This document shows positions 54,398 through 64,000 of a stretch of DNA of 64,000 nucleotides, in pieces. Source of the stretch: Psococerastis gibbosa (Eukaryota; Arthropoda; Insecta; Psocodea; Psocidae); contig OZ020489.1 of NCBI GenBank assembly GCA_963971405.1, positions 31,336,290-31,400,289 on the forward strand. The letters run 5' to 3'. Below the pieces are notes generated by a model. That model made no database searches, was not told the DNA's origin, and saw only the letters and a list, made by a program, of their open reading frames with translations. Positions within the stretch are counted from its first letter, which is position 1; every line of letters begins with the position of its first letter. Both the position numbers and the translations under genes were made by a program.

Positions 54398-55035
54398 TTA
54401 GCAAGTCAAAAAAAGTAATCGCAAGCTTACAAGGGGCAAGTGGCTTCAACTCATTTCGTCGCAACCTCTTATAATAAAAGCTAAATGCCATATAAAGGAT
54501 AATCAAACCCTTAAAGTCTTTGTTTGTATCAATTGAACAGCATTTCAGAAATTAAGAGGCATGCCTAGTGATAGGGGTCATGTGACACATAAATAAACCA
54601 ATTAATTCATTGTTTATTTGTTACCACATGATCTAATAAAGATCTTGGAAGGGTGTCTTCACTCTTCGGTGTCACTTGACAATAATTTATATGCAAGGGC
54701 GTAGCCAGAAAAACTTTCGGGGGAGGTCCAGTATCTGGTATGTGGTCGACCGCACAAACAACGCATGTTAATTAAGCGACGTGCTTTAGCGACTCCCAAT
54801 ATTTTTACTTTCCTATTTATACACTCATTGTTAAAAATTAACTTTGTAAAGTTTTACGTAATAAATTAAAAAATATACACAACCGGTTTCGGCTCACGCC
54901 ATCGTCAAGTGCAATTGAAAAACAAACAAAAACGGTATGCAAGCTAAAACACTACTAAGTTAATTTTTTAATGAGTGACAGCAAATTTTACATAGTTACT
55001 AAAGAGACAATTATGTCTATCCCATTAAACAATTG
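54398..55035. other. Spacer with a TE-type motif
   Basis: ACCGGTTTCGGCTCACGCCA then TCGTCAAGTG at 54882-54911 is a word I recall from Penelope-like and LINE repeats of arthropods; no element is delimited. Confidence 0.35.
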
Positions 55036-55350
55036 TACTATATAAGGAAAGCTTTGTGATTTGTGATTCCAAAATTTACGATTCCGAGATTTTAGTGGAT
55101 TTACACCTTTTGAGGCCCCTGCAGTCTGATTGAGGCGTTTATAATACCGGGGTTATATAAATACCCTAGGATTATAACTGTAAACAAACAAATTTTGAAT
55201 AGCACTTTCCATTATAAAATTATCTTGCTTACCAGTGGATTAAATAAATACCGGTATTATAAACGCCCCGATCAAGCTGCAGGAACAAAACAAGTCGTTT
55301 TTACGAAATGTCTGTCTGTTCATCGATTTGTGAGCACACTACTCGGTACT
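55036..55350 (+). mobile_element. Family B fragment split by a small MITE
   Basis: AAGGAAAGCTTTGTGA, ACGATTCCGAGATTTTAGTG and GATTTACACCTTTTGAGG (55036-55117), then TTTTTACGAAATGTCTGTCT and CTACTCGG (55295-55346) match the first 150 bp of family B. The gap is the insertion at 55118-55283. Confidence 0.72.
55118..55283. mobile_element. 166-bp MITE with CCTGCAG ends, nested in family B
   Basis: CCTGCAGTCTGATTGAGGCG then TTTATAATACCGG at the left; inverted at the right (CCGGTATTATAAACGCCCCG, ATCAAGCTGCAGG). About 33-base terminal repeats with four mismatches. A related terminus occurs at 47990-48028. Confidence 0.85.
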
Positions 55351-55482
55351 TCGGTAGATTTCAAATGCACTGATTCTGTTCTCCATAGCTTGTGTCAACA
55401 TCCACCCTCCTTACCAGCATATAGAAGACTCGTATCTGTATACTTGGTTAAGTCATGCTTTCGCCTGTTTCATTGCACCAAT

Positions 55483-55671
55483 CGTAAGCTTGTCTCAGCA
55501 TGTCCATTATCGTTTGTAGCCGGTGTAGGTTGACATTAGGAACGTACTGTATATACCAGTCTAGTGTCTACCAATGGCCCAAAAATTCATACGGAAACAA
55601 TACAAATTATGTCCGAAATTCATGGGGTCGTTGGCATTGGAAAAGGGACCTGGGTCCATAAAAAGTCCTTT
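55483..55671 (+). repeat. Repeat D, copy 3
   Basis: GTAAGCTTGTCTCAGCATGT, CCATTATCGTTTGTAGCCGG, TGTAGGTTGACAT, AATGGCCCAAAAATTCATAC, GGGGTCGTTGGCATTGGAAA and ATAAAAAGTCCTTT. A longer 5' end than copy 1. Confidence 0.75.
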
Positions 55672-56797
55672 AGAATAAAAATACTCAAATAGGTATCATA
55701 TAGAACGTTCATACCTGCCATTGAAAAACCGTGCCAGGTGGCCCCACGACCCAAAAAAATTATTTTTGGCTCAATAGAACTCCAGTAGCACATAGACACT
55801 GTTCTGCATGCATCAAACTATGTTTCCATGGCGACTCCCAACGAATCAGGCAAGCGTCGTCCTACGTCAAAAAGGGCGCTATGCTGATAACCCACGTATC
55901 GGGAAGATACCTATAGTATCCGCCAGATAGACGGCTCGTATATGAAACTACCAATACACAATAATTACTAAGCATTATTATTATTATTATTTTTTATTAG
56001 TTTATTATACGGCCGCCGTATAGGCCATTATTGTGGGATGGTCAATATATACGCAGAGTAATAGTGGCATTTAAAAAGATGGATTTTAGAACGGAAATCC
56101 AATATAAGAAGCACAAAAGTCGTAGTAGATAGTTAATATTTTAACTGCTCGTCATCTTAACAACAAATGATTGATGCGCGTTTATGATGGACAGGCCGTT
56201 TAACGACTGCCATTGTCAAAGTGATCTCCATTTCAACGGATTTCATGTAATTTTCCATGATTTAATGGCTCTTCTCAAACAAGCCATTGGGAAATAACGC
56301 TCTGGCTCACCTCGTCTTTTATTACTCCCATAGTCTAAATATCTTAGTTATTATAGCAATTTATTTTACATTTCATCAAAATAGCTGATGAAGCAGTAGA
56401 ATTCGGACAGATGGGCCATGGTCACCCCTCACCCGATATATTGTGTTATTATTATTTTCTCTCCTTCTTTTCTGCAGGATTTGTTTTTAAAGTTACACAA
56501 ATATGTAAACAAAAATTGGTTAGCCGGTAGAGTAGCCCTTCGAGGCTAAAGCTTGCTTAAATTTAAAGGTACGTTTTTCATTGCATTAAAAAAAAGTGAC
56601 GTCATCAAACGGAAATCAAGACTTAGCAGCGAAACAATCACGGACTGGCAATCAATTTGAGTTCACAGCGAGCTAATCAGAGTCCAGGATGCATTCCAAA
56701 AAAAATTGCTGAATTTTATGGGGGAAAAAAATGTAGTTTTCGAGGGCAATAAATAACCGCATCTGATAATTGTCGTTGGTGCTGGAAGTATGCATAT
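55672..56797. other. Spacer with one shared motif
   Basis: 56519-56565 repeats, inverted, the 43-base word at 3222-3264. Otherwise nothing recognised. Confidence 0.4.
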
Positions 56798-57063
56798 CAG
56801 GCCCGTAAGGCCGTAACCAGGAATTTATTTCGGGGAGGGCTGCGTTCCTATAGGATATAGTTAAATATAGTTAAATGTTACACGTTAGGAAAGTTCAATT
56901 CTATCCAGGCCCGAACACAGGGGGGGGGGCGCCATGCCCCCAAAAATTTGGTTGGATGGTCATATTGACAGCCACACAGGTGAACTACTACGGATGTATC
57001 ATTTATAAAAAAAATTTGGTCTTGTCCCCCCCCCCCAAAAAAAAAATCCTGGTTACGGGCCTG
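56798..57063. mobile_element. 266-bp MITE with CAGGCCCGTAACCAGG-type ends
   Basis: CAGGCCCGTAAGGCCGTAAC then CAGGAATTT at the left and TCCTGGTTACGGGCCTG at the right, the left arm having a short internal duplication. Subterminal G and C runs. A further related terminus, TTGGTTACTGGCCTG, ends at about 57145 and suggests an adjacent copy. No matching 8-bp flanks seen. Confidence 0.72.
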
Positions 57064-58730
57064 ATTATATCTAGTGTAAATCAAAACATTTCGGAGGGAC
57101 TACGGGCCCCCTGCACCCCCCCCCCCCCCTTGGTTACTGGCCTGATACACATACATACAGAACAAACAAGCAACTTTTTTCGACTATTCGTACGCCTACA
57201 CGCCTAAAGATACAATGACATACAGTACGAGGCGCCCAGAAGCGCCTTCAAGTCGGAGAATTCGTCCAATCAGAGTCAACTATCATATAATATAATATGG
57301 TCGAACTGGGAGTATTATTGTCAAAACAAAAACCAAGCACCCGAGAAAAATGCCAGTTATAAGGCAACAAGTAACGTAGGTTCATAATAAATTTGGATAC
57401 AGGAGTGCCATCATACAAATGAGTTGAGACGGAAACTAATAATCGTCAAGCAAATGAGCTTTGTATAGCCATTTATACAGCCAAGTTCAGATTTTCAAAT
57501 TTACTGTTATTGACATGAGAATTTGACAACCTGCTCATTTTTGAAGCGGTAAAGATAGTGATATTAGTGTAATGACCTGCGCAGAGATGACTATGAAGAG
57601 CTTTTAGGCATACTATTTTGTAGGTACATGATATGAAACATTCGGCTTATCAGGTAGGGAATACGCAAAATAATTTTGGTTCTTGGCTACAGTGGCGGAT
57701 ACAGAGGGACCCGTCCGCCCTTGGGGTACGAAGGTGGCCACATTATATCAGATTCCATTTATTATGTAACAAAATAATAATAATAATTTAAATGTAATTA
57801 TATAAGTAATTATTACATTTTACAAAAAAAAACGGGTTTTACATTAAAATGCACGAAAAAATTGCGTTAATTTCTATTTGCAAGACTAATAACCGACGGG
57901 CATCAGTGCAAGCCAAAAAGGAAGAGGCTCACCCCCCCCCCCCCACACACACACAATAGTAGTATAGTGTCGTGTAATATAATAGTAAAGAAAGAAAGAA
58001 AATTGTCTTTATTTTCCATGTGGGCGAATTTTGGGCCGAATTTTAGTAAGTAGATAATAGAAATTAGAATAACTTGATTTAGTCGGTAAGTTTGTCAAGC
58101 AAATTTGATAGAGCAGTTGATGCAACCTTATTTACCTAATTACCCTATTTCATTATTCAGGCTATCAAAGCTAAAATATGACCATTTAGTAAGGAACATC
58201 CCTTTAAATCTCCAGCTTTTACACACCCCCATCAACGACCCATAATAACTTATATAACACTGAATACTGTAATTAACACCCAAAAAAGACGCCACGCTGG
58301 CTGGAGCTGTAGAAAATACAGGCTAAAATTCCTAACCTTCCAAAACTATTAAAAAAAAATGAAGCACCTGGTGCATTCGCGGAACCTTAATTAGATGTTG
58401 GCAGCCCTCATTTGTTAGAACCTTTGTCTACATTTAGGAATCCAACTATGATCGCATCTGTGAGACAGCAGGGGGCCCCCGGGCCCGTCGCAGACCATCT
58501 CGCGCATGGGGAAAAAATTATATGAAAAATTGTCTCAAGGTGCGAATTTTACAAGTTGAAAGTGACAAATTATAGCTCATTTTTGGCCCTGCATATACTA
58601 CTAGTACTATACAGTATGTCAGTGTAATAAGCTATAAATCTATTATTGCATTAATTAAGGGACAGATTTCAAAATATTTTGTATATACGAATTAAATTTA
58701 AAGTATTTTTGACGAAAAAAAAAATTAAGA
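57064..58730. other. Spacer with TE termini and simple repeats
   Basis: CAGTGGCGGATACAGAGGGA at 57691 is a hAT-like terminus without partner. AGAAAGAAAGAAAG at 57988 and a C run at 57931 are simple repeats. No frame supported. Confidence 0.4.
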
Positions 58731-58876
58731 TATGAAAGTGGTCAGATGAAATCTTCAAGCCGATAATTTCCCCGACTGATTTACAACTATTCTATAAAAT
58801 CGGGTAATATGTAAGTTTTCATCGAAAGAATGATTTTTTTTTTTTAAATAAATTTTTCATCTGACCACTTTCACAC
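58731..58876. repeat. Short foldback (inverted TGAAAGTGGTCAGATGAAA)
   Basis: TGAAAGTGGTCAGATGAAA at 58733 is exactly inverted at the right (TTTCATCTGACCACTTTCA, about 58856-58874) around an AT-rich centre with A and T runs. A MITE or transcription-termination-like hairpin; not resolved. Confidence 0.65.
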
Positions 58877-59262
58877 AACTACTCGTATGTGGCTGTGATA
58901 CGAGAAATTAATTAATTTCTTAAAATGTTTTTTAAATCTCTCCCTTAACATAATTCTTAAGTTGAAACATTGTAATTGTATCAGTATTAAAAGCTTCCAG
59001 TCATAGTGCGGTTCGCAAAGCTTGCCGGCTTAACCAAATGGACTGATGTGAACTAATACAATAGTTAAAATGTAATGTAATAAAAATGAACTCAATGTCT
59101 ATACGCTGTTCAAAGGGTCTGTGACCTATGTCAGCTAACAAACTTATAAATAATCAGTATTAAAAACAATACAATAATCCTCATGTTGCATAACTCCAGG
59201 TGGTCATGCGCGAAATTGACCAAATTCTGATATAATCACAGAGCTTCCAAAAACAATACGAA
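58877..59262. other. Spacer
   Basis: Nothing recognised. Confidence 0.4.
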
Positions 59263-59835
59263 ATACTGAATTTTACACATTTTTCATTCACAGGTAAATT
59301 ACGATAACGTGTAAAAAAAAAAAAAAAATTGAAAGTGCCCTCATTAAAAATTTAAAATAGTCTTATTTCAGTAGCATATTGTATAGTACCTGATCAAAAT
59401 TGGAAACAATATTTCTTTGGTTAAAGAGGAAATACCTGGTTTAGTATTGAAACAATTTTTTCTTGGCCCTCTTTATTACCTATACATAATTCTGGGTACA
59501 GACCATAGAATAAATATATACTGGTACAGACAGACCTTGTTTTAAGAAATGTCGTCATTATTGAATTTTACACTCATTTTTCATTCGCATGTAAATTACG
59601 ATAAAGTGTTTAAAAAAAATTGAAAAGGCCCTCATTAAAAATTTAAAATAGTTTTATTTCAGTGGCATATTGTACCTGATCAAAATTTTAAACAATATTT
59701 CTTTGGTTAAAGGGGAAATACCTGGTTTAGTATTGAAACAATTTATTCTTGTTCCTCTTTATTATCTATACATAATTCTGGGTACAGACCATAGAATAAA
59801 TATATACTGGTACAGCCCTTGTTTAAAAAAATGGC
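59263..59835. repeat. Tandem duplication, unit ~290 bp
   Basis: GTAAATTACGATAA recurs at 59294 and 59591, CTTTGGTTAAAG.GGAAATACC follows in both, and GGGTACAGACCATAGAATAA recurs at 59494 and 59780. Offsets of 297 to 286 show small indels. The units are AT-rich; a 66-codon frame in unit 2 is not kept in unit 1. Confidence 0.9.
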
Positions 59836-59942
59836 GTCATTATTTAATACCGTATTTTAGTATCAGTTGAGAAAGGCGTTGAACAAGAAGTTTCCTTTTT
59901 ATTAAAATAAGCTTTCTTTCCGGTCTATTGTCAAGCAAGCAG

Positions 59943-60139
59943 CGTAGTGGTACGGACTCTGACTTTCACCCGGAAGGTTGTTGGTTCGAGTCCCACAGTG
60001 GCTACATTTTCTGGCCATGCTTCGGAGGGCATGTAAAGCAGGCAGTCCTAGTTGAGTGCAAGAGAGGGCTTTATAACCCATAACTCCGCTATGTTGGCTT
60101 AGTAATAGAAACAATAAAAAGTCCTTATTTATTTATTTT
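59943..60139 (+). mobile_element. SINE-1, near full-length copy
   Basis: CGTAGTGGTACGGACTCTGA, CTTTCACCCGGAAGGTTGTT, B box GGTTCGAGTCCC, CATTTTCTGGCCATGCTTCG, CAGGCAGTCCTAGTTGAGTG (CCGGGTCTTC deleted), ACTCCGCTATGTTGGCTTAG, TTATTTATTTATTTT tail. Confidence 0.92.
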
Positions 60140-61415
60140 CATTTTAAAATAAGCTTTCTTTCCGGTTTATCCGGAAAAAGGTAATAATTTTAAATTTTAG
60201 TTATATTAGCTAGGTATACAATACATAGAATGGCGATATACATATCGTATACCAAAGTAAAGTACGAATTGTGTGACTTACTGCGATTGAGTAGAATGCT
60301 GAAGATTATATATAGAAATGAAATCATACATTTATTAGGCACTGCACTGCTGAAGCCTTCTTCACTTTCGGCGAGTAAAAAATAAAGCCATAGTATCATG
60401 TTAACATGGGTAGATACAAAACAGATACCAACACAAGAAATTAATCGTCACAACACAATACCCCTGCGACAGCGACAGGGTGATATTAATGATGAAATCC
60501 ACCAAAAGATCACCAAAAGATTAGTCGAATAAAATTGAATTTTTGCCTCCAAAGGGAAAAAAATTACTAAAAAGACCTTTTTTAGCCGACAATATAAGAT
60601 TGAAAAGGACAAAATTCCGCACCGGCTCCGTATAATTTGGGATAACAATATGGCCATAACTTGTTATTGTTTATGAGATAGATTGACTTATCTAGAGATA
60701 AAGAAAAGGTTAGCAGCGTGACGAGGCAATAGGACTGTCAAAGGTTCAAAAGAGGTTTAAAACACGATGTCATTTTTCAAAATATATCCAGAACTCCCCC
60801 TCAAACTTTAATCATTCAAAATATATTATATATACCTACGTGGGTCACCGATATTAGCCTATAATCTATATACTTAATATCCTAGTTAATAGTCCCTAGG
60901 GCTTATTATTTTTTAATAATAATTTGTTAACAATTATGGCTATATATGCTTTTAAGCATCGCTCTTTTATTATAACTGATGACAGCATGATACCTACTGT
61001 ATATCTTGATGCAAGTGCTGCAGTGAAAATCAATAAATTTTCATTATATTATATTTCAATTACCTACCAGATATACAATATGTAGGCCTATATGTACAAA
61101 TCTCAAAATATGCAACTAATTTTGGCTACAATCATACAATAGCTTCTATGGAGCCAACGCGACGGCTGTCTATCCTGACTTCTGAGTCCGGACTCACTTA
61201 ATCCATTCAAAAAAGAAATATAAAAATGATTACAAAAATACATATAGGCTATTACTACGTTAAAAGTGGACAAACTGAATTTTAGAACAATTCATTTATG
61301 TACCACACGCTCATACCCAAGGAGTATGCTAAGGAGAAGTTTACATCGCAAAGGTCACCGAGAAATTTCGGTCCCTCGTTAAAAAAAAATTCCTGGGACA
61401 AAAATTGATAATAAG
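60140..61415. other. No recognisable feature
   Basis: AT-rich; CTTTCTTTCCGG occurs both before (59909) and after (60149) the SINE, a possible long direct repeat at the insertion (AAAATAAGCTTTCTTTCCGG at both places). No supported frame. Confidence 0.45.
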
Positions 61416-61506
61416 AACCCCGGGCTTTCCTAGTTGAGTGTAAGAGAACTCCGCTAGGTTGGCTTAGTAATAGAACAAAAAAAGTCGATATTTATTAATT
61501 TATTTA
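61416..61506 (+). mobile_element. SINE-1 fragment (3' third)
   Basis: ACCCCGGGCTTTCCTAGTTG, AGTGTAAGAGA, ACTCCGCTAGGTTGGCTTAG, then GTCGATATTTATTAATTTAT. An internal deletion removes GGGCTTTATAGCCCTA. Confidence 0.8.
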
Positions 61507-61539
61507 AAACCAGATATGAGGAATATTGAGTTTTGAAGC

Positions 61540-62020
61540 CCGGCCTAGAGGCCCTAGGGCATGAACGTAAGCCCTAGGGGCCGTAGTAGGTAGCGTAATC
61601 TGCGTATTGTCCTGGGCAGTGGGCTTAGGGACTCTGGGACAACAACATCTCAACTTCCAAAGCCTTGCCGCGAGTAGTACAAGAATGGTTGCCCCATTCA
61701 GCTATTTTTTGTATCGGTGCATTGCGTCAAGATAGAAACTAAAAGGTTGAACCCTGACTTTGTTCTAACGCGGAAGGTTTAACCTGGCCATTGGGGGTCC
61801 AGGGACACGTGCACCCCACACGTGGAGCTCCCCACTGAGCAGTTTGTTTGCACAAGCGTCCCCGGCATGTCGCATAGAAGCCTCCCCTAATTTGGTTGTT
61901 ACAACAACTTCATGGCTATTTCGAGGACACGGCTACTGAATTTGGGTGGTCAAAATGGAGGCATGACGACTTTAATTAGGAAGGGGTATTCACAAATCAC
62001 AACTCGTCGAATTCTCGTCA
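61540..62020. promoter_or_regulatory. Non-repetitive GC-balanced patch with a consensus Gli/Zic site (speculative)
   Basis: 61943-61951 is TGGGTGGTC, the exact consensus bound by Gli factors and also by Zic fingers. The surroundings (GGACACGTGCACCCCACACG, TGGAGCTCCCCACTGAGC) are GC-balanced and match no repeat here. It lies 12.8 kb upstream of the Zic start codon. A 9-base match can occur by chance. Confidence 0.22.
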
Positions 62021-62136
62021 GGACATGTATAGAGTAGTGGAACGATAAGATAATTATTTATTTCCTTCAATAGAATACAATACATTTATACATTGTTACA
62101 TTTTTTTTCTTAAGACTTAAACATTGTAATGAAGAA

Positions 62137-62331
62137 GGGACTCTGACTTTCACCCTGAAGGTTGTCGGTTCGAGTTCTACACTATCTACATTTTCTGGTC
62201 ATGCCTCGGAGGGCATGTAAAGCAGGCGGTCCGGATCTTTCCTAGTTAGTTGAGTGTAAGAGAGGGCTTTATAGCCCTAACTCTGCTAGGCGCCTTAGTA
62301 ATGGAACAAAAAGTCATTATTTATTATTTTT
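62137..62331 (+). mobile_element. SINE-1 copy (5' end short)
   Basis: GGGACTCTGACTTTCACCCT, GAAGGTTGTCGGTTCGAGTT (B box), TTTTCTGGTCATGCCTCGGA, TTAGTTGAGTGTAAGAGAGG, TATAGCCCTAACTCTGCTAG, and a TCATTATTTATTATTTT tail. TAGT is duplicated before TTGAGTG. Confidence 0.9.
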
Positions 62332-63363
62332 AATCCTATATTTTATTCAACGTCTGCGGCCCGTGAACAGAAAGAAATATTTAGAACTCTTGTCGCTTCT
62401 TCTGAGATCACAATCTCAACGATTGGTTGGCAGGTAATCCCTTCATATCATCCTCTAGTTCTCTCAGTCCTGCGCCTTCCATTTAAGCTCTTTATCACTT
62501 ACAGTGTTACAATTACGGCGCCTTAAGGTTTTTAAATTTTCAGTCAACTAATTCATTCTGAGACATGCTTCATCTCTCATCAAGTTTCACGTTATTCTTA
62601 TCTAGTGACATTTTTTCTCTAGTAATTCACTCTGTGGTGTAGGTAGGTTTTCATTTTGCAGAAAAACAGGAAAAATACCAACTGCATGCCAATTGCCACT
62701 CCGACGGAGGAAAGCAGAGGCGAGGTCACAGGGGAGAAGATAGATATACCCCGAACAAGTCTGGAAGACATTGTATTACAGCGGAGAAGGTGGCCAACCG
62801 AGTGGAGTTTACGAAGTCCTTGGGTACAGGTGGCCCCTTAAGCTGAAATTGGAGGGAAGAAGAAGCAGAGGACGAATACGATGAAAAAGTAAAACTTTCG
62901 ATTCAAAGCTTCATCATTTAGGTTCAAGAGCAAGTCGGCAACAACACGTTTGCTGTACGAACTTTAATTTCTCATGACATGATTGGTATAGAAGCAAACC
63001 GAGTAAAGTCCACAAATTTCAGAAATTTAGGTGCCGATGGATTCATCTGGATGAAATCTATTCAATGAATTAATTATCAGATGATAATTCTGGCATAGTC
63101 CAGCTTAAAACTAGTTGAAAGATTGGGGTTAGAAGCATTTACAGAGCAATTAGCTATAGTTTTTTGGCTCTCCTGTAAAAGTAGCTGCAGTGGACATGGC
63201 CCGTTTTGTATCTATATCACTCACATATCAACCAGAGCCATAATTAACAAAAAGTAGACGAAACCCACTAACACCGTTTGGCTTCAGTTTTTGCCGAGGG
63301 CGGGAAAAACTAAAAATTTGGGTTAGTACCAAGCCTTCGGAAACGGTGGCCAAACGGCGTTGC
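62332..63363. other. No recognisable feature
   Basis: A 61-codon frame at 62656-62841 and the word GGAAGAAGAAGCAGAGGACG at 62853 (EGRRSRGR in another frame) hint at a LINE tail, but too little remains to call. Confidence 0.35.
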
Positions 63364-63573
63364 TAAATAAATAAATAAATAAATAATGGCTTTTTGTTCA
63401 ATTACTAAGCCAGCCTATAGCGGAGAAAGGCTATACAGCCCTCTCTTACACTCAATTAGGAAGGCTTTACATGTCCTCCGAAGCATGGGCAGAAATTGTA
63501 GGATGTGTGGGACTAGAACCAACAACCTTTCGGGTGAATGTCGGAATCTGTACCACTACTCTACATGTCCTGA
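63364..63573 (-). mobile_element. SINE-1, near full-length copy
   Basis: From the low end: AATAAATAAATAAATAAATA, CTAAGCCAGCCTATAGCGGA, CCCTCTCTTACACTCAATTA, CTTTACATGTCCTCCGAAGC, a mutated inverse B box GGGACTAGAACCAACAACC, GGGTGAATGTCGGAATCTGT and ACCACTACTCTACATGTCC. Confidence 0.9.
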
Positions 63574-63769
63574 GAGTTAGTGCTGACTACACTATGTATT
63601 AAAATGTAGAGAAGTACTTCTTCAACTTTACGGCATCTCATTTATGGATCTATGATTAATATTTTATGAAAAATTTGACATTGTATTAAAACGTATAGTG
63701 TGGTGCATCTTCTCAGAAAGAAGTGACACTCGCCCGTCACATTGCAATTTATTTGTTAACAGAATATAG

Positions 63770-63975
63770 GGCCTGAAGGACGTTTTTATGAACTTAGACC
63801 TACTTATGGTATTGGTCCCTTGTCCAATGCCAACGAACCCGAGGATTTTGGAAATTATTTGTATTGTTTCCACCAGAATTTTGGGCCATTACAAACTGGT
63901 ATACGTTCTCGATGTCAACCTACACCGGCTACAAGCGATAATGGACAAGTTGTGACAAGCTTACCATTGGCGCAG
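63770..63975 (-). repeat. Repeat D, copy 4
   Basis: CTGAAGGACGTTTTTATGAA, CCCTTGTCCAATGCCAACGA, TTTGTATTGTTTCCACCAGA, CTGGTATACGTTCTCGATGT, CAACCTACACCGGCTACAAG, GCTTACCATTGGCGCAG. The longest copy; it shares both outer ends with 18618-18830. Confidence 0.78.
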
Positions 63976-64000
63976 TGTAACAGGCATGACTTATTTCTCA

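Noticed and set aside
62656-62900. Possible LINE C-terminal tail (EGRRSRGR)
   Set aside because: Only a basic eight-residue match in one frame; low-complexity GAAGAAG sequence gives this by chance.
1-64000. A complete, previously undescribed multigene system
   Set aside because: Apart from one Zic exon I find only transposon relics, repeats and non-coding DNA. Nothing here supports a new enzymatic, defence or toxin system.

Overview
This is a 64-kb piece of an animal nuclear genome, most likely from an arthropod. It is AT-rich, almost free of coding sequence, and packed with short transposable elements, many of them palindromic. The only host gene I can support is the first coding exon of a Zic/odd-paired (opa) zinc-finger transcription factor on the minus strand (49099 down to 48397). 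Its N-terminus (an MLNAF...HHLA..GIKMSP pattern) and ZOC motif look like protostome, particularly arthropod, odd-paired proteins. The placement as an arthropod rests on remembered family resemblance, not on a search.

Gene layout. The exon ends in zinc finger 3 at a consensus GTAAGT donor, at the position of the well-known conserved Zic intron. I found no second exon (fingers 4-5) on the minus strand anywhere in 1-48390. So positions 1-48396 are best read as part of one intron of at least 48 kb, and 49100-64000 as 5' flank or 5'UTR/intron of the same gene. Non-repetitive, GC-richer patches stand out inside the intron (15540-15830, 17130-17470, 22120-22350, 39330-39640) and upstream (51350-51620, 53480-53730, 61540-62020). 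They are candidate regulatory DNA only.

Repeats. (1) SINE-1, a tRNA-derived SINE with a perfect B box, with 13 full or partial copies. (2) SINE-2, a second short family with six copies, one with a matching empty site. (3) Repeat D, four copies. (4) Palindromic MITEs of several types: a GGCGGGG-type family flanked by TAA, TAT or TTAA, a Harbinger-like element with TTA target-site duplications, a pogo-like element with TA, and hAT-like elements with 8-bp duplications, one keeping a decayed transposase C-terminus. (5) Two larger families, B and C, with 0.8-0.9-kb copies. (6) 3'-end fragments of non-LTR retrotransposons at 11.7, 12.3, 26.9, 29.5, 33.2, 52.7 and 53.0 kb. (7) Local tandem duplications with units of about 99, 155, 169, 290 and 568 bp.

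Nested insertions are frequent (B inside a GGCGGGG MITE at 13.7-14.9 kb; a 116-bp MITE inside a hAT relic at 40.3-40.9 kb; a 166-bp element inside a B fragment at 55.1 kb; a MITE inside a LINE relic at 12.0 kb), which gives relative ages. I see no operon, CRISPR array, rRNA, intact tRNA gene or intact autonomous transposon, and no convincing undescribed biological system. The notable points are the very long intron splitting the Zic zinc-finger array and the unusually dense, nested population of inverted-repeat elements within it.
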